The translations under genes were made by a program, and so were the position numbers. A stretch of DNA of 13,045 nt from Anaerolineae bacterium (GTDB lineage Bacteria; Chloroflexota; Anaerolineae; 4572-78; NAK82). The notes under the pieces are model-generated. The model ran no database searches and was not told where the DNA came from. It worked only from the letters and a program-made list of their open reading frames with translations. The DNA lies in assembly GCA_030598425.1 (NCBI GenBank), contig JAUVPY010000019.1, forward strand, positions 1-13,045, given 5' to 3'. Below are positions 5,254-12,749 of the stretch, piece after piece. Positions within the stretch are counted from its first letter, which is position 1; each line of letters opens with the position of its first letter.

Positions 5254-5763
5254 TTACTCTAAATTCGTTCTAGCGCCCTCACCATCCTTGGGTGTCAACA
5301 CCATAACCGGAATCGCCCCTCCCTCCGCGCGCGCCTGATAGGCGGTGTAACCGGGGTAGAGGTCAATAGCCTGTCCCCAATACCTCTCCCGTTCGGCGCC
5401 TGCCGCCTCGCGGGCCATGTAGGTTCCGGCCCGCCCGTGGCCGGTCAGCCTGGCCTCCGGGTTGGCCCGCAGATTGTGATACCAGGCGGGATGGTGAGGG
5501 CGACCAAAGTTGGACGCGATCAACACCACTTTCTCCCCATCCGGGATGCCGACCAGAGGGAGGGTGCGCGGTCTCCCACTCCTGGCGCCAACTGCCGTTA
5601 ACGTGACCACCGGCAGGCCGGCCAGGATGCCCGTCAGTGAGTAGCGGCCCTTTGAGAGGCGGATCAGGGGGAGGTCGAGGCGGTGAGCGGTACGGGCGAA
5701 GAGCCACGCTCCGGCTCGTGTTGATGCAGTCCGTTGGACAAAGCGCTGCAACGCTCCAAACAT
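5254..5763 (-). CDS. deazaflavin (F420)-dependent nitroreductase family protein
   Basis: This 169-residue protein belongs to the split-barrel nitroreductase/quinone-reductase family typified by mycobacterial Ddn. Members bind coenzyme F420 or a flavin and reduce quinones or nitro compounds. The signature TAVGARSGRPRTLPLVGI lies at residues 56-73. The conserved SNFGRPHHPAWYHNLRANPEA (84-104) includes the cofactor-phosphate region and a membrane-facing Trp/Tyr pair. The length is normal. The ribosome-binding site is weak (AAAGG about six bases before the ATG). The gene ends 90 bases upstream of the MerB-like gene on the same strand; that gene has its own promoter, so they need not be one operon. 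Whether F420 or FMN is used cannot be told from the sequence. Confidence 0.85.
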   Translation of the reverse strand: MFGALQRFVQRTASTRAGAWLFARTAHRLDLPLIRLSKGRYSLTGILAGLPVVTLTAVGARSGRPRTLPLVGIPDGEKVVLIASNFGRPHHPAWYHNLRANPEARLTGHGRAGTYMAREAAGAERERYWGQAIDLYPGYTAYQARAEGGAIPVMVLTPKDGEGARTNLE

Positions 5764-5879
5764 TCAGGCCTTTGGATATTCGCGTTTCTAGCTAGCAGGG
5801 TTTCCTGTCTCTGAGCTTGTCGAGCATCTCCGTCCTCCAGTGCAGATCTGGTGACGATAGGTTATCGGCTCATTCAGTG

Positions 5880-6308
5880 CTATTCCCCGATCAGATGCAC
5901 CCAGGTGACACCTACCTGACGTGTGCCATTTGCCAGTCGTCTGTCGGCTGTCCAGAGTTCGGCTTGTTGTTGCTCAGCCAGAGCCACATACTGTGCGTCA
6001 TACGCCTTTGAGTGTCCAAGGCGATCAGCCCAGCGTAGTGCTTGTCTATGTAGCTCGGGGGTAGGCGGAGTGCATTGGATGTTCAGAGCTGAAATCTGGC
6101 CTAGCGCTTTGACTGCAAAATCGGTGGTCATCAAACCAGCAACGACCGCTCTGCGCAAAGCGGCTACTACTTCGTATTCGAGGAGTAGAGGGGCCAGCAA
6201 TTCGGCCCCAGTGTGCTTCCACGTGGTGATCTTCTGCGTCGCCTGGTCGGAGTAAGGCAAGGGCAGGACTGTCGCCGCGACGAGGTTGGCATCGATGATA
6301 ATGTTCAC
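5880..6308 (-). CDS. vapC: PIN-domain toxin, VapC-like
   Basis: This 142-residue PIN-domain protein is a likely Mg-dependent endoribonuclease toxin. The acidic residues expected of the fold are visible: Asp6 (IIDAN), Glu44 (LLEYE), Asp104 (AYDAQYVALAE) and Asp122 (TADRRL). Its ATG overlaps the antitoxin stop codon in an ATGA arrangement (6305-6308), the typical sign of translational coupling in a toxin-antitoxin pair. VapC toxins usually cleave tRNA or rRNA. The target of this one is unknown. Confidence 0.88.
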   Translation of the reverse strand: MNIIIDANLVAATVLPLPYSDQATQKITTWKHTGAELLAPLLLEYEVVAALRRAVVAGLMTTDFAVKALGQISALNIQCTPPTPELHRQALRWADRLGHSKAYDAQYVALAEQQQAELWTADRRLANGTRQVGVTWVHLIGE

Positions 6309-6604
6309 TCCTCATCTCCCCACACTCGTTCCATGTCCCGATCTCGTTCTTCTCTTACCTCAGCCACCAGATCGACGTGGTATATTCCGTGCTGCTCTTG
6401 AATTTGCTTACGAATGTGCGTTAACTCTTCAATAGCCTGGAGTTCACGCTGCAGCCGGACCTCTCGGTCCCGCTCGGCTAGGTGCCGCCCTACGATCTCC
6501 CGCACCAGATCGGATATACTTCGCCCCTCACGTTGTGCAATCTCGGTCAAAGCCTGGTGCTGTTCTGGCTCTAACAGAATCTGCGCTCGGTATAAGGTAC
6601 TCAC
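6305..6604 (-). CDS. ribbon-helix-helix antitoxin of the VapBC-like module
   Basis: This 99-residue protein begins with a ribbon-helix-helix DNA-binding domain (residues 3-43: a strand YRAQILLEPE, then helices around REGRSISDLVREIVGRHL). A long charged helix follows, expected to wrap and neutralise the PIN toxin. The start is a GTG with GGAGGT five bases upstream. Transcription starts from an excellent promoter overlapped by a palindrome, consistent with autorepression by the antitoxin-toxin complex. The toxin overlaps its 3' end by four bases. Confidence 0.85.
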   Translation of the reverse strand: MSTLYRAQILLEPEQHQALTEIAQREGRSISDLVREIVGRHLAERDREVRLQRELQAIEELTHIRKQIQEQHGIYHVDLVAEVREERDRDMERVWGDEE

Positions 6605-6620
6605 AGTTCACCTCCACCCT

Positions 6621-6650
6621 ATTATACACCTACACACGTGTAGGTGTCAA
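6621..6650 (-). promoter_or_regulatory. vapBC promoter with palindromic operator in the spacer
   Basis: On the minus strand TTGACA (6650-6645) and TATAAT (6626-6621) are both perfect consensus hexamers with an 18-base spacer. The whole spacer is an inverted repeat: arms ACACCTACAC (6626-6635) and GTGTAGGTGT (6638-6647) around a two-base centre. A ribbon-helix-helix antitoxin bound here would block RNA polymerase directly. The -35 overlaps the TGA stop codon (6647-6649) of the M23 peptidase gene. Confidence 0.85.
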
Positions 6651-7627
6651 ACATCTTCGTCTCGCACCCCCTTGACCCGCACAAACCGCACCGCATCAAA
6701 AGCGATTTGTTTTCGACCCGCCTTGTGACGGGTGAAGGGCTCGCCGGTCTGGTCCGAGAGTCGGACGACGGACGGCATGGTGGGCGAGATGGAGAAGGCG
6801 TAGCGGCCCAGAGAGGCCCATTGATCGAAGTAACGGGACTGGTCGACGATGGCGACATCGGTGCCCCGCCGGTGGGTGATTTGGTAGCGGGCCTGCCGGG
6901 AGGTGGCGTACACGGAGGGGATGAAGGCCCTGACCTCATACAGCCCGGTCGCGGGTAGCTCCGGCCGCCATTCGGCACAGCAATCCTCTTTGGTGGCCAT
7001 GGTGTAGGTCCAGTAGGAATGGCCGCCCTGCCCGGTGGTGGACTCGTACCAATACTTCGACTCGGAGCGGGTGCATTCCTCGTCGTCTTCCTCGACGGTG
7101 ACCTGGACACGGACCATCCCCGGACGGTGGGTCTTGATGAACTCGGTGGGGTGGGCGTACCAGGCCAGCACCTGGGCGCGGCTCAGTCCCCAGGTGTCGG
7201 GCTCCAGTTGGCGGCGCCTGATCTCGAAGTGCAGGTGGGCTGGATAGCTCCCGTGGCCCTTGCCGAGCGTTCCGAGGCGCTGGCCGCGCGCCACGTTATC
7301 GCCCACGGCCACCTTTCGCTCCCGCAGATGGGCATATTGCGACCAAACGTTGTCGCCGTCGGGCATTTGGTGCTGGACGAGGACGATGTTGCCCCACGAA
7401 GGCGTGTAGTAGTCGGAGGCGATCACCTGGCCGTTGGCAGTGGCGTGTACCGGATCGCCCAGGTCGCTGTCGCCGCCCCCGAGCCCGTTCCAATCTTCAC
7501 CTGTGTGCCAGGCGTTGAAACGGTCATAGTAGGCCTGTTCGGCCAGCCCGGCAGCCACGTAGTAGCCCGCCCCATCCGGCGGCCCGCACGGGAAGTTAAA
7601 GCCATCCGCCGTGGTTCCGTTTGACAT
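6647..7627 (-). CDS. M23 metallopeptidase with golvesin-like C-terminal domain
   Basis: Numbered from the ATG at 7627, the 326-residue protein has an N-terminal M23 (LytM) peptidase domain with zinc ligands His41 and Asp45 in HTGEDW and His133 in HLHF (131-134). A supporting His100 is in YAHL. These enzymes hydrolyse peptide cross-links of peptidoglycan. Residues from about 185 to the end resemble the golvesin C-terminal or carbohydrate-binding type domain (YWYEST, GLYEVRAFIPSVYATSRQARYQI, DAVRFVRV). There is no signal peptide or membrane segment, which is odd for a wall hydrolase; a phage-like lysin or a non-classical export route are possibilities. An in-frame GTG 27 bases upstream lacks a ribosome-binding site, whereas GGAG lies about eight bases before the ATG, so the ATG is chosen. 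The gene sits between two toxin-antitoxin modules. Confidence 0.86.
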   Translation of the reverse strand: MSNGTTADGFNFPCGPPDGAGYYVAAGLAEQAYYDRFNAWHTGEDWNGLGGGDSDLGDPVHATANGQVIASDYYTPSWGNIVLVQHQMPDGDNVWSQYAHLRERKVAVGDNVARGQRLGTLGKGHGSYPAHLHFEIRRRQLEPDTWGLSRAQVLAWYAHPTEFIKTHRPGMVRVQVTVEEDDEECTRSESKYWYESTTGQGGHSYWTYTMATKEDCCAEWRPELPATGLYEVRAFIPSVYATSRQARYQITHRRGTDVAIVDQSRYFDQWASLGRYAFSISPTMPSVVRLSDQTGEPFTRHKAGRKQIAFDAVRFVRVKGVRDEDV

Positions 7628-7690
7628 AGCCAATCTCCTTTCTTCCAGTGGCACGCACGTTCCCTATCTTCCCCAAAGCCACAGCGTTCG

Positions 7691-7717
7691 GGAAGATGGT
7701 GTCCTGAACCCTCTTCC
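7691..7717. other. hairpin in the M23 peptidase leader
   Basis: GGAAGA (7691-7696) pairs with TCTTCC (7712-7717) in the 125-bp leader of the peptidase gene. A TATAAT on the minus strand overlaps the mazF stop codon just upstream and may be its -10, but no matching -35 is apparent. The hairpin has no T-run, so I do not call it a terminator. Confidence 0.25.
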
Positions 7718-7752
7718 GTAGCACCCAAATGGGAGGTCAACGAGAACGCGGA

Positions 7753-8076
7753 TTATAACAGATTCAGCTGCACCTTGATCGCACGTTCTACCTGTTGCAT
7801 CTCGGCATTACTCAGATTACCTGCGCGATTGGTCAGCCGCGTTTTGCTAGCCGTGGTGAGCTGATCGGCCATGGCTTTGCCCCGTCTGCCTTTCAATGTC
7901 ACCAGAGCCTCGCTGGGATATACGCGCCCAACTTGAGACGTCATGGGAACCACTTGCACGCGGTTGAGGTGTTTGTTGGCAGCGTCATTGCTTACAATGA
8001 CCGCAGGCCGGCGCTTTCTGATTTCGCCCCCCACAGCCGGTTCGAAGTTGACCCACCACACCTCACCACGTTTCAT
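7753..8076 (-). CDS. mazF: MazF/PemK-family toxin
   Basis: This 107-residue protein is a MazF-type ribosome-independent mRNA interferase. The family landmarks are KRGEVWWVNFEP (residues 2-13), the loop arginine region KRRPAVIVSND (21-31), VVPMTS (42-47) and SEALV (55-59). The start at 8076 is chosen because the conserved MKRGEVWW begins there and GGGAGA lies eight bases upstream; the longer in-frame start at 8127 would add 17 non-conserved residues. It overlaps the antitoxin gene by 14 bases, as expected for a coupled toxin-antitoxin pair. Confidence 0.9.
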   Translation of the reverse strand: MKRGEVWWVNFEPAVGGEIRKRRPAVIVSNDAANKHLNRVQVVPMTSQVGRVYPSEALVTLKGRRGKAMADQLTTASKTRLTNRAGNLSNAEMQQVERAIKVQLNLL

Positions 8077-8293
8077 CGCCGATGTCTCCCACGGTGGCTT
8101 CCGCCCATTCCAGTGCGGCTGCTTCACGTTCTGCGTCTATGGCCATCTGCTCATAAGCAGTCTCCAGATCGGGATATAGGACGTGGGGACGCACCAGCTC
8201 CTCAATAAAGCGGCTGATCCGGCGGGGCCCGATCACTCGGTATAGACCCTCATAGACCTGTTCGTCAATCGTAATCGTAAGCTTTTTCTGCAC
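8063..8293 (-). CDS. antitoxin of the MazEF-like module (ribbon-helix-helix type)
   Basis: This is a 76-residue small acidic protein. It begins QKKLTITIDEQVYEGL, a strand-helix start typical of ribbon-helix-helix antitoxins, and has an acidic helical C-terminus (MAIDAEREAAALEWAEATVGD) expected to bind MazF. The start is a GTG at 8291-8293 with AGGAGG at good spacing. A longer open frame exists upstream, but it runs back through the promoter. It is not an AbrB-type MazE; pairing of MazF with ribbon-helix-helix antitoxins is known. Confidence 0.82.
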   Translation of the reverse strand: MQKKLTITIDEQVYEGLYRVIGPRRISRFIEELVRPHVLYPDLETAYEQMAIDAEREAAALEWAEATVGDIGDETW

Positions 8294-8314
8294 AGCACCC
8301 CTCCTGAGCTTAAC

Positions 8315-8358
8315 ACGTGTATTACACGTATAATAATCGTAACCGAGGATGAAGTCAA
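8315..8358 (-). promoter_or_regulatory. mazEF promoter with downstream palindromic operator
   Basis: On the minus strand TTGACT (8358-8353) and TATTAT (8335-8330) are 17 bases apart. Directly after the -10, ACGTGT-N3-ACACGT (8315-8329) is an inverted repeat covering the likely start site. The -35 lies inside the last codons of the aminotransferase gene. The 8-mer ACACGTGT within this operator (8313-8320) also occurs in the vapBC operator (6634-6641). Confidence 0.7.
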
Positions 8359-9563
8359 ATATCGTGGTGAGGATTTGTTTTTTGCCATGTTTGGCTGCCT
8401 TCAATTAATTTTGCTACCTCCGGGAGCAGCAGAGCCAGCGTCTCGACCAGCGCATCCACGTCGGCCCGGGTGTTGTAGCCCTGCACCGAGATGCGCACCA
8501 GGTTCTCCCCGTTCCAGGTGATGATGGGTATCTCCACGGCGAACTCGTCGTGGAGCCTGCGCTGAAGCGTCTCGCCGTCGCAAGCCGGCAAAGGGAAGGC
8601 GGCCATCTGCGCATACCAGGTCGGTGTGTCGGGGGCGACGGGCGCCAGTCCCGTCAACTCGGTAATCGCCCGACGCGCGTGGCGGATCAACTCGTGACAA
8701 CCGCGCCCCACGGCAGGCCAGTCGTGCGCTTCCATGAATGCTATGGCGGCCGGGACGGTCAGGCAGGCGGCGATGTCGCGCGTGCCCTGGTACTCCAGCT
8801 CATCGATGAAGCGTGATGGCCCGGGCGTCTCGCTCTGCCAGCCCCAGCTCACCACCAGCGGCTCCAACAGCGGCTGCCTATCCGGCCGGGCGTGCAGAAA
8901 CGCCGCGCCCTTGGGGGCCATCATCCACTTGTGGCAGTTGCCGACGTAGAAATCGGCACCCAGTTCGTTCAGATCCAGAGGCACTTGCCCCGGCGCGTGG
9001 GCACCATCCATCACCGTGATGATGCCCGCCGCGCGGGCGCGGCGCACTAGCTCCGCGGTGGGGGTGATGAACGCCGTGGGGGAGGTGATGTGGCTGAAGA
9101 AGAGCACCTGTGTGCGATCCGTCACACCCGACCAGACGGCCTCGGTTACCTGCTGGGTGGACGTGACCGGGATTGGCAGCGCCTGGCGGACGTAGCGTGC
9201 GCCGCGCTTGGCGCAGATAAAGCGCCAGGTGCGGTCCAGCGCGCCGTACTCGTGGTCGGTCGTCAGGACCTCGTCGCCGGGTTCCAGGGGGAGTGAGCGG
9301 GCGACCAGGTTAAGGCCGGTCGTCGCATTAGGCACGTAAACCAGGTCATCGGCGTCGGCGCCCAGGTAGCCGGCCAGCGCCTCGCGCGCCTCCCGCATCA
9401 AGCCTGCGAAGCGTCGCCCCAGAAACGCCACCGGCTGGCGTTCCAGTTCCAATTGCCAGGCCTGGTAGGCCTCGAAGACCGGCCGCGGACAGGCGCCAAA
9501 CGAGCCGTGGTTGAGAAAGACCACGTCGGGTCGCAAGAGGAAAAGGTCGCGCAGATTACGCAT
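8355..9563 (-). CDS. class V aminotransferase / isopenicillin N epimerase-like PLP enzyme
   Basis: This 402-residue PLP-dependent enzyme is of fold type I, class V (the CsdA/isopenicillin N epimerase-like group). It opens with LRDLFLLRPDVVFLNHGSFGACP, the usual N-terminal signature. The cofactor aspartate is Asp186 in MDGAHAPG (185-192), with His189, and the Schiff-base lysine is Lys212 in GNCHKWMMAPKG (209-219). The C-terminal domain reads NLVRISVQGYNTRADVDAL. The substrate cannot be told from the sequence; desulfurase, epimerase and other amino-acid activities all occur in this group. The start at 9563 is preferred because conserved sequence begins there. An ATG at 9614 would add 17 unconserved residues, and neither has a clear ribosome-binding site. 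It follows the VIT1 gene closely and may be co-transcribed with it. Confidence 0.85.
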   Translation of the reverse strand: MRNLRDLFLLRPDVVFLNHGSFGACPRPVFEAYQAWQLELERQPVAFLGRRFAGLMREAREALAGYLGADADDLVYVPNATTGLNLVARSLPLEPGDEVLTTDHEYGALDRTWRFICAKRGARYVRQALPIPVTSTQQVTEAVWSGVTDRTQVLFFSHITSPTAFITPTAELVRRARAAGIITVMDGAHAPGQVPLDLNELGADFYVGNCHKWMMAPKGAAFLHARPDRQPLLEPLVVSWGWQSETPGPSRFIDELEYQGTRDIAACLTVPAAIAFMEAHDWPAVGRGCHELIRHARRAITELTGLAPVAPDTPTWYAQMAAFPLPACDGETLQRRLHDEFAVEIPIITWNGENLVRISVQGYNTRADVDALVETLALLLPEVAKLIEGSQTWQKTNPHHDI

Positions 9564-9638
9564 GTGCCAACCCAACGCTCCGCTCCACGCGGAACACGTC
9601 ATCCGGCCGGTCATTGCGCCAGATCAAGCTCAGCGCCG

Positions 9639-10450
9639 TCACGTTCCCAGACCTTTGAGCAGTGCGCCGACCGCGTAGGCCACGACCGCTGCCAGCCCAC
9701 CGACCAACAGCATCTCCAGGCCACTCTTCAATGGATTCTGGTGCGTGACCAGGACTTTGGCCGCCCCCAGTCCGAACAGCGCCAGCCCCGAGAGGGCCAC
9801 ACTGAGATGGGGAAGGCCATCCCCGGCGGGATGGGGACCACCAGGCCGACCAGGTAGACCAGCAAGGGCACCGTACCGGCCACGATGAAGGCGATCAGGG
9901 TGGCCAGCCCGTTGAACAGCGGGTTGCCCTCGTCCTTCATGAGGCCCAACTCGTCGATCATCATAGCGTCCACCCAGCGCTCTTTGTCGCGGGTCAGGAT
10001 CGACAACATCTGCTCGGCTTCCTCTTCCGAGTAACCATTCCGCCGGTAGAGTTCGTACAGCTCCGCTCGTTCTCCCTCTGGAAAGTGCTCGACCTCCCAC
10101 GTTTCGCGCTGGCGCTCCTTGTCGTAGTACTCCTGCTCGGCCCTGGTGGACAGATAGGCCCCCGTAGCCATAGAGAAGCCATCGGCCAGCAGATTGGCTG
10201 TGCCCAGGATGAGGATGACGCCGGTTCCCAGGTTGGCCCCGGCGACGCCGCTGACCACGGCGAAGGTGGTGATGATGCCATCCAGGCCACCATAGACGAA
10301 GTCGCCGATGTATTGGGAGCCCGCGCCGCCGTGTTCCTCACCATGGAACGCTAAGGCGATTTGATCGGGGTCGTGGGCGGCCGCCGAGGCCTTTTCGTCG
10401 CGTCTGGCGTATGCTTTGCGGGCGTCGTCCAGCCGTTTCACAAGACTCAT
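9639..10450 (-). pseudogene. VIT1/CCC1-family iron/manganese transporter, frameshifted
   Basis: The family moves Fe(II) or Mn(II) across membranes. The first frame (from 10450, GGAGG six bases upstream) gives FVYGGLDGIITTFAVVSGVAGANL and NLLADGFSMATGAYLS (membrane segments near residues 47-100). A glutamate-rich cytoplasmic metal-binding region follows (about 104-170, with RAEQEYYDKERQRE and RDKERWVDAMMIDELGL), then a third membrane segment (180-206). After GMAFPIS (210-216) the frame goes wrong. The family continuation, SVALSGLALFGLGAAKVLV and SGLEMLLVGGLAAVVAYAVGALL, appears in another frame to the stop at 9639. The shift lies near 9798-9812, within CCACACTGAGATGGGG, where a two-base excess or one-base loss would explain it. 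Corrected length is about 270 residues, normal for the family. It could be a true pseudogene or a sequence error. Confidence 0.83.
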
Positions 10451-10530
10451 TCCATTCCTCCGCGAGTTCTTCGATGTTGGATGTCAAGCGTGATACTCGT
10501 GTTCCAATTGGACGGTTGGATGGCTGGAAG

Positions 10531-10577
10531 GATGGAAGATTGGAAGACTGGAAGACTGGAAGACTGGAAGAATGGTA
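10531..10577. repeat. tandem repeat of 8-bp units (GACTGGAA)
   Basis: GATTGGAA, three exact copies of GACTGGAA and a degenerate GAATGGTA follow one another at 10538-10577, preceded by a 7-base GATGGAA unit at 10531. The array is in the 211-bp gap between the CPBP protease and the VIT1 gene. It has the purine-rich strand on plus, opposite to the other copies of this repeat type. The rest of the gap holds a CCCCA/TGGGG hairpin (about 10583-10600) without a T-run. Confidence 0.85.
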
Positions 10578-10631
10578 AATCGGTACCCCAGGAACTTGGG
10601 GGCTGTGCCGATCCACGAGTTCGCCTGTTCT

Positions 10632-10660
10632 CCAGCCATCCAGCCTTCCAATCTTCCAAC
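10632..10660. repeat. CTTCCAAT-type repeat after the CPBP protease stop codon
   Basis: CCAGCCATCCAGCCTTCCAATCTTCCAAC-type units begin a few bases past the CPBP stop codon. With the opposite-strand array at 10531-10577 they form imperfect inverted repeats that could fold into a large imperfect hairpin in the transcript. Confidence 0.7.
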
Positions 10661-10661
10661 T

Positions 10662-11651
10662 CTATTCATACTCTGCTAACTTGGTGTATAGTCCAACCCG
10701 CCCATAGCGCCAGCGAACCCAGAGGGCGGTCAATACGCCACCCAGCAAGATCCCTCCCAGCCCCAACAGGCCGGCCTCGGGGCCAAACGCGCCGCCGGTC
10801 CACACATCCGGGCCACCCTGCTGGATGCTGATGAACGTCGCCGAACCGAAGTCCGCACCGCTGACCGGGAAGCCGAACACATTCCCCTGGAAGAAGTTCC
10901 AGGTGATGTGTACACCAATGGGTATCGCCAGCTCGCCGGTCAGCAGGTAGCCCACGGCCAGCAAGATGGCCCCGGCAACGAAGATGTTGAAGCTGCTGAT
11001 GAAGCTGGCGTTTGGGTTGGCTAGGTGCGCCAGGCCAAACAGCGCTGAGGAGAGCAGGGTCGCAATCACGATCGCCCAGCGCGGCCCGATGACGTTCCAA
11101 TTAAAGCCTTCGGCCATATTGCGAAGGTGGTAACCCCGGCTGAGCAGCTCTTCGTATATACCCACCGCCACGAAGGTGATGAGCGGTAGCAGAATGGCCA
11201 GGAAGAAGGGCGCGTTCGGGGCACGGGTCGTGAATGTCCCGGTGACGCTCAGCCAACCGGCGCCGAGTTCGATCAGAAAGATGAGGAGCATCAGGATGGC
11301 GCCCAGAAACAGCCCAAAGCCAAAATCCCTCCACCAGTTTTGGTTCACGTGAAAGCCGAAATCGGCGAAAAGTCGCCGATCGAGAAGCCGCCCTGCCAAC
11401 CACACGCTGGCCAGGATTGCCGCCAATATCGCTAACGTCGCTAACGCAATCACCAGCGGTGATTCCAAAAGCGTCATTGGGCTGGCCGTGATTCCACCTT
11501 GGGCCGTGCGAATCATCAACGCCACCGCACCCAGCCCGATCTGCGTCGGCAGCGCGATCGCGAGCAGTATTAACAGCTGCCCGATCAGCCGCCACAGCGC
11601 CCGCACGCGGTGTTCGTCGCCGTTCCAAAAGATGTTTTTAATGAATTGCAT
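10662..11651 (-). CDS. CPBP-family intramembrane glutamic endopeptidase
   Basis: This 329-residue multi-span membrane protein carries the CPBP (Abi/CAAX protease-like) motifs: EELLSRG (residues 167-173, catalytic Glu168 region), FGLAHL (205-210, His209) and HITWNFFQG (248-256, His248 and Asn252). Hydrophobic stretches near 22-46, 64-90, 109-135, 148-166, 191-208, 222-245 and 277-312 imply about seven or eight spans. Relatives process membrane proteins, act in bacteriocin self-immunity or have unknown targets. AGGAGAGG lies about nine bases before the ATG. The neighbours give no hint of a substrate. The stop codon is followed immediately by the CTTCCAAT-type repeat. Confidence 0.85.
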   Translation of the reverse strand: MQFIKNIFWNGDEHRVRALWRLIGQLLILLAIALPTQIGLGAVALMIRTAQGGITASPMTLLESPLVIALATLAILAAILASVWLAGRLLDRRLFADFGFHVNQNWWRDFGFGLFLGAILMLLIFLIELGAGWLSVTGTFTTRAPNAPFFLAILLPLITFVAVGIYEELLSRGYHLRNMAEGFNWNVIGPRWAIVIATLLSSALFGLAHLANPNASFISSFNIFVAGAILLAVGYLLTGELAIPIGVHITWNFFQGNVFGFPVSGADFGSATFISIQQGGPDVWTGGAFGPEAGLLGLGGILLGGVLTALWVRWRYGRVGLYTKLAEYE

Positions 11652-11702
11652 TGCCAGTTGCCTCTCCTATTATCACCAGACACCAGTCACGTTTGCAGCG
11701 TG

Positions 11703-11736
11703 ACCTTCCAATCTTCCAACCTTCCAATTATCCATC
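11703..11736. repeat. CTTCCAAT-type 8-bp repeat after the PdxA stop codon
   Basis: CTTCCAAT, CTTCCAAC and CTTCCAAT are consecutive 8-bp units (11705-11728), continued by TATCCATC. The pdxA-like gene's TAA stop falls within the left edge of this repeat block. Confidence 0.8.
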
Positions 11737-12723
11737 CCCTCCCATCTGCGCCGCCAGCCGCAATGCCGCCACCAGGCTGCGCTCGTCGGCACGTCCGGTG
11801 CCCACGATGTCGAAGGCGGTGCCGTGATCGACCGAGGTGCGCACGATAGGCAGTCCCAGGGTCACGTTCACGCCCTCGTAGAAACCCAGCAGCTTGATGG
11901 GGATGTGTCCCTGATCGTGGTACATAGCAATCACCGCGTCGAACTCGCCCTGGCTGGCGCGCAGGAAGATGCTGTCGGGTGGGTACGGGCCCGTGACGTC
12001 CATTCCCTCCGCCCGCGCCGCCTCGGCCGCCGGGCTGATGATGTCGGCCTCCTCGTTTCCGAACAGCCCCCCTTCGCCGGCGTGGGGATTGAGCCCGGCC
12101 AGCGCGATGCGGGGCGTCCCCAACCCCATGCGTCTCAGTGCCTCGTGGGTCAGGCCGATGACCCGGATGATGCGTTCCACGTTCACCCGCTCCACGGCCT
12201 GGCGCAGCGATACGTGGGTGCTGACGTGGCTGACCCACAACTTGCCGGAGACCAGCAGCATGGCCACGTCCTTGGCGGCGCACAGAGCGGCCAGCATCTC
12301 GGTGTGCCCGGCGTAGGGCACGCCGGCGGCGTGGAGCGCCTCCTTGTTGATGGGCGCCGTCACCACCCCCGCCGCCTCCCCTTCCAGCGCCAGACGCACC
12401 GCGCGATGGATATACTCGTAGGCGGCCTGTCCCGCCTCGGGGCTGACCCGGCCTCTCTCCAGGCGACCGGCGTTCACGTTGGCCAGGTCCAGCACGTCCA
12501 CGGACTCGCCGCTCCCCGCCTGGCTGATTGCGTCCAAGGCGCGCACCGGGCGCTGCGTTCCCACGATGCGCCTTGCTTCTTCCAACCAGCGGGCATCACC
12601 CACTACCACCGGCCGGCAGATGTCCCATACCTCGGAGCATTCCAGCGCCTTGACGATCACCTCTGGGCCCACGCCGGCCGGATCGCCCATCGTAACCGCC
12701 AATACCGGGCGTTCGTTTGTCAT
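11728..12723 (-). CDS. pdxA2: PdxA2-type 4-phosphate dehydrogenase (D-threonate/D-erythronate catabolism)
   Basis: This 331-residue member of the PdxA family is an NAD-dependent, metal-requiring dehydrogenase. Family features seen are TMGDPAGVGPE (residues 11-21), TAPINKEAL (122-130), AGHTEML (138-144) and the metal-binding histidines His170 (VSTH), His214 (LNPHAGEGG) and His269 (MYHDQGH). Its neighbour 30 bases upstream is a DUF1537 kinase. In known pathways the kinase phosphorylates D-threonate or D-erythronate and PdxA2 oxidises the 4-phosphate, which decarboxylates to dihydroxyacetone phosphate. That context favours PdxA2 over the vitamin B6 enzyme PdxA, although the sequence alone does not exclude PdxA. 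The start at 12723 has GAGGAGGT close upstream and begins at the conserved region; an in-frame start 30 bases earlier has no such site. Confidence 0.85.
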   Translation of the reverse strand: MTNERPVLAVTMGDPAGVGPEVIVKALECSEVWDICRPVVVGDARWLEEARRIVGTQRPVRALDAISQAGSGESVDVLDLANVNAGRLERGRVSPEAGQAAYEYIHRAVRLALEGEAAGVVTAPINKEALHAAGVPYAGHTEMLAALCAAKDVAMLLVSGKLWVSHVSTHVSLRQAVERVNVERIIRVIGLTHEALRRMGLGTPRIALAGLNPHAGEGGLFGNEEADIISPAAEAARAEGMDVTGPYPPDSIFLRASQGEFDAVIAMYHDQGHIPIKLLGFYEGVNVTLGLPIVRTSVDHGTAFDIVGTGRADERSLVAALRLAAQMGGDG

Positions 12724-12749
12724 GCTACCTCCTCGGGGAAGTGCTTCGT

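Noticed and set aside
6626..6647. Rho-independent terminator of the M23 peptidase gene.
   Set aside because: The palindrome lies inside a perfect promoter spacer and is not followed by a T-run; an operator explains it better.
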